A stretch of 25,298 nucleotides of DNA. It comes from Comamonadaceae bacterium (lineage in GTDB: Bacteria > Pseudomonadota > Gammaproteobacteria > Burkholderiales > Burkholderiaceae_C). Made by a program: the position numbers and the translations under genes. The notes under the pieces are model-generated. The model was given only the letters and a program-made list of their open reading frames with translations, ran no database searches and was not told the DNA's origin. The DNA lies in assembly GCA_947458415.1 (NCBI GenBank), contig CANGZG010000007.1:1-25298 (forward strand), read 5' to 3'. This document shows positions 16,039 through 23,035 of this stretch, one piece after another; position 1 is the first letter of the stretch, and each line of letters opens with the position of its first letter.

Positions 16039-16742
16039 GGTTTGCCTTCCCAGTTTTGGTGGATCAAGCGCACCCAAACCATCATGCGGTTGCCACTGAT
16101 TTCGGGCACCAAGCCTTGTGCCTCGTCAATGAACAAGCGCATCATTTGGAAACGCCCCTGGGGCAAGGCTTGTTGGAACTGGCCTTGGTTGGCCACCACA
16201 CGTTGCGGCGAACCGCTTTCGCGCAACAAACGCATCAACAGGCCCACGCTGTCTTGCAACACTTTGAGTGGTTCTGACCATTTCAAAATGTCTTTGCGGC
16301 GAAGGTCAGGGTCGCGTTGTTGCCAAGCGTGATAGCCGGGCAAATCAAATGCACAGGTACCGCCCGGCACGGCCACACGGTTGCGCAAGCTGCTGAGGAA
16401 ATCACTTTCCGTCACGCATTGGCTGATGCGAGCCCCTTGGGTATTGAAGCCTTGCAAGCATTTGTCAATGTTGCCCAGCAATTCATCCAGCACAGCTTCT
16501 GACACAGAAGGGTTGCCTCTGTAACTGCTGAACTGCTGTTTGTGTCTTTCAAGTTCTTTGAGGATGTCAGATTTCAAATCGGAACGGCCACCGACATCGA
16601 TGATTTCAAACAAGGTGGTGAGCGCGAAATGGTGATCGATTTCTGAGGAACGCAACAACAGGTGCTCAAAACGCCCGAGCAAATATTCCAACCGCAAGTA
16701 AGTGCGAATTCGTTCGTTAAAGGGGTGTTCGTAGAGAATCAC
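15990..16742 (-). CDS. zapD: Cell division protein ZapD (DUF1342)
   Basis: ZapD crosslinks FtsZ filaments and helps form the Z ring. The product begins (M)ILYEHPFNERIRTYLRLE, the family N-terminus, which requires a GTG start at 16742-16740 and gives 250 residues, near the 247 of E. coli ZapD. Reading from the upstream in-frame ATG near 16961 would run through coaE and is not credible. No clear ribosome binding site precedes the GTG. The C-terminus NAEFEIELCA is typical and overlaps the nudix gene by 49 bases. coaE lies 76 bases upstream in the same run; yacG, often next to zapD, is not in this window. Confidence 0.93.
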   Translation of the reverse strand: MILYEHPFNERIRTYLRLEYLLGRFEHLLLRSSEIDHHFALTTLFEIIDVGGRSDLKSDILKELERHKQQFSSYRGNPSVSEAVLDELLGNIDKCLQGFNTQGARISQCVTESDFLSSLRNRVAVPGGTCAFDLPGYHAWQQRDPDLRRKDILKWSEPLKVLQDSVGLLMRLLRESGSPQRVVANQGQFQQALPQGRFQMMRLFIDEAQGLVPEISGNRMMVWVRLIHQNWEGKPQTAVGNAEFEIELCA

Positions 16743-16818
16743 AAAAAGCGCACAGGTAGGGGATTGTTGACAAGGGAAATGATAACCGCTGTCTGCAACG
16801 GTTTGAGGCGGATGATGC

Positions 16819-17427
16819 TCACAAGTGCAGCTGAATCGCTTGCGCTGCTCGGTCCAAACGGCCCATGTCATCGACATCGTTGGCCACCACCCAGTCGGCG
16901 GCGCTGAGCCGTTGCGCGCGGCTGGCTTGCGTGGCCATGATGCCCTGAACTTGCTCGGCACTCAGGCCACTGCGCTGCATGACTCGCCGGATTTGCGTCT
17001 CTGCCGAGCAATCCACCACCAGCACACGGTCGACGGCTTGGCGCCAATGGGCTGACTCGACCAGCAAAGGGATGTCCAAGACAACCAAGGGTTTTCCCTC
17101 GGTCTTCAAACGGGACTCTTGCGCCAACAGGGCAGCAAGAATTTTCGGATGCAACAAGGCTTGCAAGCGCAAACGGGCTTCGGGCGCTGCAAACACCAAC
17201 GCGCGCATGCGTTCTCGGTTCAAACTGCCGTCAGAGGCAATGAACTCGGACCCAAACGCTTTTGCGATATCGGGCATGGCCTCGCCGTGTGCGGCAGTCA
17301 ATTGGCGCGACAAGGCATCGGCATCGATCAATGCCACACCGCGCGCGACCAAGCGTTGCGCCAAGGTGGACTTGCCGCTGCCGATGCCTCCGGTCAAGCC
17401 TATGCGTCTGAATGCGGTGTGCGACAT
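16819..17427 (-). CDS. coaE: Dephospho-CoA kinase
   Basis: CoaE phosphorylates the 3-prime hydroxyl of dephospho-CoA, the last step of coenzyme A synthesis. The 202-residue product has the P-loop GLTGGIGSGKST (residues 10-21), the catalytic-type aspartate region LIDAD (33-37), and the later VVLDIPLLVE and RVMQRSGL that form the substrate and lid regions. Length is normal. It lies 25 bases after the pilC stop in the minus-strand run; a prepilin peptidase gene that usually separates pilC and coaE in related genomes is absent. Confidence 0.95.
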   Translation of the reverse strand: MSHTAFRRIGLTGGIGSGKSTLAQRLVARGVALIDADALSRQLTAAHGEAMPDIAKAFGSEFIASDGSLNRERMRALVFAAPEARLRLQALLHPKILAALLAQESRLKTEGKPLVVLDIPLLVESAHWRQAVDRVLVVDCSAETQIRRVMQRSGLSAEQVQGIMATQASRAQRLSAADWVVANDVDDMGRLDRAAQAIQLHL

Positions 17428-17452
17428 GACCGCGAGTCTATAAGACCCAGCG

Positions 17453-18592
17453 TCACATCACTTGCCCGAGTTGAAAGACGGGCAGGTACAAAGCCACCAC
17501 CATGCCGCCAACCAAGCCTCCGAGCACCACCACCAACAAAGGTTCAATCAACTGCGTGAGCGATTGAACCAGGTGTTCAAGCGCCTCGTCTTGCGCGTCA
17601 GCGGCTTTGCCGAGCAACGCCGACAGGCTGCCAGATTGTTCGCCGATGTCGATCATCTGCACCAACATCGGTGGGTACAAACCGATGAAGTCACCACTGG
17701 GATGGTGTGTGGTGTCATCGAGTTGCCGCAGCGCATCTGACAAGGCAATGCCTTTGAACACCGCGTCACGCACCCTCAAAGTTGACAACGCATACACACG
17801 GTTACCGCAAGCACCGGCCACCGTGTCCAAGGTGTCCAGCAGCGGCACGCCGGACTGCAACAGCATCGCCATGCAACGTGTCCAAATGGTGAGGTTGGTG
17901 TTGATCACCAACGGTGCCAACAGCGGCATGCGAAGCGCACGAACCGCCACAAACCATTGAAATTTGACGCTGGTTTGGTGGTGTTTGTGGATCAACCAGC
18001 CAGCGGCACAGATGCCACCTGACCAGAACCAACCCCAGCGCATCAAGCCCTCGCTCATCCCCAACATCAGTTGCGTGGCCCATGGGAGCTCGGCGCCGAA
18101 TGACGCAAAAATCGATTGAAACACGGGCACCACCCAGACCAAAATCACGGCCACGACACCCAGCGCAATCACCAACACCGCCACCGGATAGACCAGCGCC
18201 ATGCGCACTTTTCTGAGCAATTGCTGTTGACGTTCGGTGTGCCATGCCAATCGGTTGAGCATGTTGTCCAAGTTCCCAGACAACTCACCCGCTGCCACCA
18301 TCTGGCAATACAAAGGCGAAAACACGCTGTGCTGTTGCAAGGCCGCTTGCAGCGACAAGCCAGCCGCAATGTGTGCACGCAGTTGTTCAACCACTTGACC
18401 GATGGCTTGTGCTTGCAGCCCTTTGTGGATCGCGTCCAAGGCTTGCAGCAAGGGCACGCCTGAGGACACCAGTGTGGCCAATTGCCGGGTGAACGCTGTC
18501 AATTCACGCGCACTGACCGCGCGAAAACGTGCGACTGTGGCAACCCCTCGATGGAGCGGCATGGGCTGGTCAGGTCGTGACGTGTCAATCAT
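17453..18592 (-). CDS. pilC: Type IV pilus / type II secretion inner-membrane protein, PilC/GspF family
   Basis: A 379-residue GspF-family platform protein. Two copies of the T2SSF domain are visible: the first opens with FTRQLATLVSSGVPLLQALD (about 34-53) and the second with WTRCMAMLLQSGVPLLDTLD (237-256). Three hydrophobic segments lie near residues 137-158, 187-203 and 350-372. PilC is the inner-membrane platform for the PilB ATPase and for pilin extraction. The start overlaps the pilB stop by 8 bases. The N-terminal 25 residues before FRAVSARELTAF are less certain; an internal ATG for MPLHRG is possible. Confidence 0.92.
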   Translation of the reverse strand: MIDTSRPDQPMPLHRGVATVARFRAVSARELTAFTRQLATLVSSGVPLLQALDAIHKGLQAQAIGQVVEQLRAHIAAGLSLQAALQQHSVFSPLYCQMVAAGELSGNLDNMLNRLAWHTERQQQLLRKVRMALVYPVAVLVIALGVVAVILVWVVPVFQSIFASFGAELPWATQLMLGMSEGLMRWGWFWSGGICAAGWLIHKHHQTSVKFQWFVAVRALRMPLLAPLVINTNLTIWTRCMAMLLQSGVPLLDTLDTVAGACGNRVYALSTLRVRDAVFKGIALSDALRQLDDTTHHPSGDFIGLYPPMLVQMIDIGEQSGSLSALLGKAADAQDEALEHLVQSLTQLIEPLLVVVLGGLVGGMVVALYLPVFQLGQVM

Positions 18593-19757
18593 GGGTGGCG
18601 GCCATCACTTCTTCCAACGTCGTCTCACCCGCATCGACTTTGCACATGCCCGCTTCTCTGAGGCTTCGAACACCGTCGCGCGCCGCTTGGGCTGCCAATT
18701 CAGCGGTGCTGGCTTGCTGGAGCACCAAGGGTTGCAAGGCGGGGGTGATGGGCATGACTTGGTGAATCGCCAGCCGTCCTTTGTAACCATCGAGGCATTG
18801 CGGGCAACCTACAGCACGGTAACCCGCTCGGTCTGGCTGTGGTTGTTTGCATGCATTGCACAAACGGCGCAACAAGCGTTGGGCACAAACCAACACCACG
18901 CTGCTGGCCAAATTGAAACCCGCTATGCCCATGTGATTGAGCCGGGTCAAAGTAGACGGCGCGTCGTTGGTGTGCAGGGTAGACAACACCAAGTGACCGG
19001 TTTGCGAGGCTTTGACCGCCATGTCAGCCGTGGCCAAGTCACGGATTTCACCGACCATCAAAATGTCTGGGTCTTGTCGCAGCAAAGCGCGCAAGGCAAC
19101 ATCGAATGTCAACCCGATGCGTTCATTGACATTGATTTGGTTGGCACCCGGCAACACAATTTCTGACGGGTCTTCCACGGTGGCGATGTTCACCGCCGGG
19201 GTGTTCAGCTGGTTCAGACAGGTGTACAAGGTCACTGTTTTGCCAGAGCCTGTTGGCCCTGTGATCAACACCATGCCGTTGGGTCGGTGAATGGCTTCTT
19301 GCAGTTGTGTGAGTTCTTTGTCAGGCAAGCCGAGCGCCTCAAAGCTCAGAGGTTGAGATTGCACATCCAAAATGCGCAGCACCAATTTTTCGCCATGCAG
19401 GGTCGGCAAACTGCTGACCCGCATGTCGATAGAACGTTGTGGCAACGCGAGTTGAAAGCGGCCATCTTGCGGCAGTCTTTTCTCTGCGATGTCCATGCGC
19501 GACTGCACTTTGATGCGCGAGACAATTTGCTCTCGCAGGCTGGCCGGCGGCGCGGGCATTTCATACAAATGGCCATCACGGCGAATCCGCACGCGCAGCA
19601 AATTCTCGAAGGGTTCGAGGTGGATGTCTGACGCTTTCAAAGACAAACTTTGCAGCAGCAACTGGGACAACCATTCGACGGCTTGCAGGTCTGGCGGGTT
19701 GGGGCGTTCGTTCACAGAAAGGCGAGGGTTCATGCGAGGCAATGTAATTTCGTGCAT
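18585..19757 (-). CDS. pilB: Type IV pilus / type II secretion assembly ATPase, PilB/GspE family, short form
   Basis: About 390 residues from ATG 19757 (MHEITLPRMNPRL); ATG 19733 and starts further upstream near 19805 and 19886 are possible and none has a convincing ribosome binding site. The N2E domain begins at SLSLKASDIHLEP, Walker A is GPTGSGKT (167-174), Walker B is DILMVGEIRD (231-240), the His box is LVLSTLHTND, and four cysteines C300, C303, C318 and C321 form the zinc site typical of PilB and GspE. The N-terminal domain of about 150-170 residues present in most PilB proteins is missing, giving a ComGA-like size. The ATPase core is intact. Confidence 0.9.
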   Translation of the reverse strand: MHEITLPRMNPRLSVNERPNPPDLQAVEWLSQLLLQSLSLKASDIHLEPFENLLRVRIRRDGHLYEMPAPPASLREQIVSRIKVQSRMDIAEKRLPQDGRFQLALPQRSIDMRVSSLPTLHGEKLVLRILDVQSQPLSFEALGLPDKELTQLQEAIHRPNGMVLITGPTGSGKTVTLYTCLNQLNTPAVNIATVEDPSEIVLPGANQINVNERIGLTFDVALRALLRQDPDILMVGEIRDLATADMAVKASQTGHLVLSTLHTNDAPSTLTRLNHMGIAGFNLASSVVLVCAQRLLRRLCNACKQPQPDRAGYRAVGCPQCLDGYKGRLAIHQVMPITPALQPLVLQQASTAELAAQAARDGVRSLREAGMCKVDAGETTLEEVMAATHD

Positions 19758-19898
19758 GGGCGCCGTGTGTGACCAGGGATCAGTCTTTCCGTGAGTCCGG
19801 CTCATGCCAGCAGCCATCGAAACAGTGCAAGCCATCATTTGGCAGAATGGCCGTGACTTCACATTTCTTTCAGCAGACAGATTCACATCAAGCCCGCC

Positions 19899-20240
19899 AT
19901 GCGCATGTCGAAATACTTTCTCACCTTTTCATTGGTGTTCGCTCTGTCCCTCAGCCATGCCCAATTGACCACCGGGGAGTTGCAATGCACGCAAGCCGTG
20001 TTGGGTGCGCCGTTCAGCGTGGTGTTCGCCGGTCAAACCGCCGAACTGACGTTCAAGGGGGATGTTTACCGTTTGTCGTTCAACCGGGCTTGGCGTTCGC
20101 AAGACGGTGAAACATGGACCGATTACAAAGACGGTTCGTTGGTGGTGACCACCAACATTCCCTCTGACCGCTATGTCTCGGTCGGCAAAATTGGCAGCAT
20201 GCACAGTCTGGCCTCTTGTGATGTCCAAGCCAAGCCATGA
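19899..20240 (+). CDS. Small secreted protein of unknown function with two cysteines
   Basis: I do not recognise this family. The 113-residue product has a signal peptide (MRMSKYFLTFSLVFALSLSHA-Q) and a mature part of about 92 residues with two cysteines, C30 near the mature N-terminus and C107 near the C-terminus, that could form one disulfide. The middle alternates hydrophobic and polar residues (AELTFKGDVYRLSFNRAW, SLVVTTNI), suggesting a small beta-barrel. The size and arrangement recall lysozyme-inhibitor-like proteins, but no diagnostic motif is present. The start could also be the ATG two codons downstream. It is divergent from pilB. Confidence 0.65.
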   Translation: MRMSKYFLTFSLVFALSLSHAQLTTGELQCTQAVLGAPFSVVFAGQTAELTFKGDVYRLSFNRAWRSQDGETWTDYKDGSLVVTTNIPSDRYVSVGKIGSMHSLASCDVQAKP

Positions 20241-20297
20241 GCCAAACGCGCTGGCTGTGTCTCAAGGCTTCGCCACAGCGAGTGATTAAGCTATCGG

Positions 20298-20314
20298 GTT
20301 TTCAAGGAGAAAAC
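20298..20314 (+). repeat. Inverted repeat holding the ribosome binding site of the SDR gene
   Basis: GTTTTC (20298-20303) and GAAAAC (20309-20314) are perfect complements around AAGGA, the Shine-Dalgarno core, two bases before ATG 20317. The stem is mostly A-T and would be weak. Confidence 0.5.
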
Positions 20315-20316
20315 AC

Positions 20317-21051
20317 ATGCGCTTAGCCAATCACACCGTACTCGTCACTGCCGCTGGACAAGGCATCGGTCATGCCGCTGTCATGGCCATGGCTGCCGAA
20401 GGCGCGACGGTTTGGGCAACGGACGTGAAGCCCGAGTTGCTTAAATCGTTTGAAGGCCATGCCCGCATTCACACCGCGGTGTTGGATGTGTTGGACAAAC
20501 CGGCCATCCATGCCTTGGTCAAGCGGATTGACAAAATCGATGCGGTGTTCAATTGCGCGGGCCATGTCCACAGCAACACCGCGCTGGATGCCACCGACGA
20601 GGATTGGGATTTCGCCATGAACCTCAACGCGCGTTCACAGTTTTGGATGATCCAAGCCGTGTTGCCCCACATGCTGGCCCAGGGCGGCGGCAGCATCATC
20701 AACATGGCGAGTGTGGCTTCCAGTATCAAAGGCTTGCCCAACCGGTTTGTCTATGGCGTGAGCAAAGCCGCGGTCATTGGGTTGACCAAAGCCGTGGCTG
20801 CGGATTACGTGGGCCAAGGCATTCGCTGCAACGCCATTTGCCCAGGTACCGTCGACACCCCGTCATTGCAAGACCGCATCAACAGCCAAGCCGACCCGGT
20901 GCAAGCGCGCAAAAACTTCATCGCCAGACAGCCCATGGGTCGGTTGGCACAAGCCCATGAAATTGCACCGATCGTGGTGTTTTTGGCCAGCGATGAATCT
21001 CGCTTCATCACGGGCAATGCTTACTCGATCGACGGCGGCATGACGATTTGA
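20317..21051 (+). CDS. Short-chain dehydrogenase/reductase, DHRS6 (BDH2)-like
   Basis: A 244-residue classical SDR. The cofactor motif is TAAGQGIG (11-18), D36 in WATDV favours NAD over NADP, NCAG is at 79-82, and the catalytic residues are S132, Y146 and K150 (YGVSK). The stretch from GIRCN to TPSLQDRI closely resembles animal DHRS6/BDH2 (described as cytosolic 3-hydroxybutyrate dehydrogenase and 4-oxo-L-proline reductase) and bacterial relatives annotated as ketodeoxyfuconate or similar dehydrogenases. The substrate cannot be decided here. AAGGAG at 20304-20309 sits 7 bases before ATG 20317. No pathway partner is adjacent. Confidence 0.88.
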   Translation: MRLANHTVLVTAAGQGIGHAAVMAMAAEGATVWATDVKPELLKSFEGHARIHTAVLDVLDKPAIHALVKRIDKIDAVFNCAGHVHSNTALDATDEDWDFAMNLNARSQFWMIQAVLPHMLAQGGGSIINMASVASSIKGLPNRFVYGVSKAAVIGLTKAVAADYVGQGIRCNAICPGTVDTPSLQDRINSQADPVQARKNFIARQPMGRLAQAHEIAPIVVFLASDESRFITGNAYSIDGGMTI

Positions 21052-21060
21052 AACCGCCCC

Positions 21061-21087
21061 CTTGAAATTGCCTGACCGGCCCAAAAG
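21061..21087 (+). promoter_or_regulatory. Sigma-32 (RpoH)-type heat-shock promoter
   Basis: CTTGAAA at 21061-21067 is a full match to the sigma-32 -35 box, followed after 12-13 bases by CCCAAAAG (21080-21087), which matches the CCCA half of the CCCCATnT -10 box. Transcription would start near 21094, giving a leader of about 60 bases before the heat-shock gene at 21157. Confidence 0.6.
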
Positions 21088-21097
21088 TATGTTTCAT

Positions 21098-21149
21098 CAA
21101 GGTGCCTTCGGGGCCTTGGTGTTTCATTCACTTGCTTGTTTTCAAGGAG
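21098..21149 (+). promoter_or_regulatory. Candidate ROSE-like RNA thermometer in the hsp20 leader
   Basis: Two hairpins are visible. The first pairs CAAGG (21098-21102) with CCTTG (21114-21118), with an inner C(UUCG)G tetraloop at 21106-21111. The second pairs CTTGCTT (21131-21137) with AAGGAG (21144-21149), leaving G21134 unpaired, and so masks the Shine-Dalgarno sequence 7 bases before the start codon. The UUGCU opposite AGGA is the UYGCU signature of ROSE elements, which open on heating and are known upstream of small heat-shock genes. Identified by eye. Confidence 0.6.
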
Positions 21150-21156
21150 ATTTCAA

Positions 21157-21618
21157 ATGGCTTACGCATTCGGACGCAACCTGCTTTTAAGTTCTGTCGG
21201 CTTTGAACGACTGATCGACGCGTTTCAACAACTCGAAACCGGTGACCCGGCATCGCGGGCACAAACCTACCCCCCCTACAACATCGTCAAGCACAACGAA
21301 AACGACTACATGATCGAAGTCGCTGTCGCAGGTTTTCAGCAAGACGACATCGAGATCACCGCCGAGGGCAACAAACTCAGCATCATCGGCAAAGTCAAAG
21401 CCAATGCGCAAGGCGAATACTTGCACAAAGGCATTGCCACACGCGATTTCACCCACCAATTCACGCTGGCTGAAACCGTGGTGGTTCGCTCAGCCGACAT
21501 GGTCAACGGTTTGCTGGTCATCCGTCTGGAAAATGTCATTCCTGACGAAAAATTGCCTCGCAAAATCCTGATCGGCGGCACCGCCAAAACCGTCGTGGAA
21601 GACCGCTTGGCGGCTTAA
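21157..21618 (+). CDS. ibpA: Small heat-shock protein, Hsp20 family, IbpA-like
   Basis: A 153-residue ATP-independent holdase that binds unfolding proteins and hands them to the DnaK/ClpB system. The alpha-crystallin domain runs from about residue 38 to 130: YPPYNIVK, MIEVAVAGF, DDIEITAEGNKLSIIG, GIATRDFTHQF, then NGLLVIRLENVIP. These match IbpA of E. coli segment by segment. The C-terminal I-x-I/L type anchor is in RKILI (135-139). ATG 21157 is chosen over the in-frame ATG 21136 because AAGGAG (21144-21149) lies just upstream and the shorter N-terminus fits the family. Control by sigma-32 and by an RNA thermometer is suggested by the leader. Confidence 0.93.
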   Translation: MAYAFGRNLLLSSVGFERLIDAFQQLETGDPASRAQTYPPYNIVKHNENDYMIEVAVAGFQQDDIEITAEGNKLSIIGKVKANAQGEYLHKGIATRDFTHQFTLAETVVVRSADMVNGLLVIRLENVIPDEKLPRKILIGGTAKTVVEDRLAA

Positions 21619-21628
21619 GGCCAACAGC

Positions 21629-21647
21629 GTCAACCGCAGCGGTTGAC
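21629..21647 (+). repeat. Perfect inverted repeat after hsp20
   Basis: GTCAACCG (21629-21636) and CGGTTGAC (21640-21647) are exact complements around a CAG loop. No T run follows, so it is not a standard terminator by itself; it may protect the 3-prime end of the transcript or pause RNA polymerase before the terminator 13 bases further on. Confidence 0.55.
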
Positions 21648-21659
21648 CTTGTTCACACC

Positions 21660-21690
21660 AGCCCTTGGTTGCCCGCAGCCAAGGGCTTTT
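21660..21690 (+). terminator. Rho-independent terminator after hsp20
   Basis: AGCCCTTGG (21660-21668) pairs perfectly with CCAAGGGCT (21679-21687) across a ten-base loop and runs into TTTT (21687-21690). Confidence 0.78.
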
Positions 21691-21733
21691 CGTTGCGGCA
21701 AATCAGGCCGAGCATTGCCGCGACAATCCCTGC

Positions 21734-22939
21734 ATGTCTTCGTCTTTTTCTGAATTGCTGGCGCATCGCCAGTTCATGCGTTTTTGGTTGGCGCGAATTT
21801 GCGGGATCACCGCCCACCAAATGCTGATGCTGGCCATCAGTTGGCACCTGTATGAATTGACCGACAGCGCGTGGGACCTCGGTTTGGTGGGCTTGTTTCA
21901 ATTCATCCCGGCGTTTTTGATGGCCTTGCCCGCCGGGCATGTGGTTGACCGTTTGCACCGGGGTCGAATTTTTGCCACTTGCATGGCGGTGTTGGGTTTG
22001 GTGGCGGTGGTTCTGGGTTTCGCCACTTCCCAAGGACAAACCAGCCGGGAGCTGATTTTTGCCGTCGCCTGGGTATTGGGTTTCACGCGGGCTTTTCAAA
22101 TGCCCGCGCAGCAGGCCATCACCCCGTTGCTGGTGCCTAAAGAACTGTTTCAACGCGCAGTTGCGCTCAGTTCCACGGGCGTGCAAATGGCGGTGATTGG
22201 CGGACCTGCAGTGGGTGGCTTGCTTTATTTGGGTGGCGCGTTGACGGTTTACCGTGTGTGTGCGGTGCTGTTTACCTTGTCCATGCTGTTGACCTTGTGG
22301 GTGCGCTACCCGCACGTGGTCAGGCAGCACAGTTTGAGTTGGCAATCGCTGTTCGCAGGCGTGGCGTTTGTCTGGCAACGCAAGGTGTTGCTGGGGGCGA
22401 TTTCTTTGGATTTGTTTGCAGTGTTGTTGGGTGGGGCCACGGCACTGTTGCCGATGTTTGCCCGCGACATCTTGCATGTGGGCCCTGACGGTTTGGGTTT
22501 GTTGCGGTCCGCGCCTGCGGTGGGTGCGTTGTGCATGTCCATCGCCATCACCCGTTGGCCGATCCAGCGCCGGGTGGGTTACAAATTGTTGGCAGCGGTG
22601 GCCGTGTTTGGGTTGGCCAGCATGGTGTTTGGCATGTCCGACCATTTCGTGTTGTCCTTGGTGGCGCTGGCTGTCACCGGCGCAGCTGACAACATCAGTG
22701 TGGTCACCCGTTTGACCTTGATGCAAATGGAAACGCCTGATGAGATGCGGGGTCGGGTCGCTGCGGTCAACGGCGTGTTCATCGGCGCTTCCAACGAACT
22801 CGGCGAATTCGAATCCGGTTTGACCGCGGCGCTGTGGGGACCGGTGATCTCGGTGGTGGCCGGTGGCATGGGCACGGTGGCCATCGCCTTGGCTTGGTTC
22901 AAACTGTTCCCTGACTTGGCCCGGCGCGACACGCTCTGA
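21734..22939 (+). CDS. Major facilitator superfamily transporter (EntS/MFS_3-like)
   Basis: A 401-residue membrane protein with about 12 hydrophobic segments. Motif A of the superfamily is seen as G68-H-V-V-D72-R-L-H-R-G-R78 in the loop between helices 2 and 3. The N-terminus (LLAHRQFMRFWLARICG) and overall pattern match the MFS_3 group that includes the enterobactin exporter EntS, so drug or small-molecule efflux is the likeliest role; the substrate is unknown. ATG 21734 is chosen because the family begins just before the first helix. A TTG at 21665 would lie inside the terminator hairpin. The gene probably has its own promoter in 21690-21733, which I could not locate. Confidence 0.88.
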   Translation: MSSSFSELLAHRQFMRFWLARICGITAHQMLMLAISWHLYELTDSAWDLGLVGLFQFIPAFLMALPAGHVVDRLHRGRIFATCMAVLGLVAVVLGFATSQGQTSRELIFAVAWVLGFTRAFQMPAQQAITPLLVPKELFQRAVALSSTGVQMAVIGGPAVGGLLYLGGALTVYRVCAVLFTLSMLLTLWVRYPHVVRQHSLSWQSLFAGVAFVWQRKVLLGAISLDLFAVLLGGATALLPMFARDILHVGPDGLGLLRSAPAVGALCMSIAITRWPIQRRVGYKLLAAVAVFGLASMVFGMSDHFVLSLVALAVTGAADNISVVTRLTLMQMETPDEMRGRVAAVNGVFIGASNELGEFESGLTAALWGPVISVVAGGMGTVAIALAWFKLFPDLARRDTL

Positions 22940-23035
22940 CATTGCCACTGCCCCATGCCGGCAAGGGCTTTGCCATGGGCTTGCATGCACTGCGCGTGCT
23001 TGGTGCAAACTTCGTTTTTGTTTGGGGGTGTCTGC

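Noticed and set aside
16743..16961. N-terminal extension of ZapD to an ATG at 16961.
   Set aside because: The extra 73 residues overlap coaE and do not resemble ZapD, which begins exactly at the GTG codon.
20254..20279. GCTGTG/CACAGC inverted repeat as a terminator after the small secreted protein gene.
   Set aside because: The loop is 14 bases and no T run follows.
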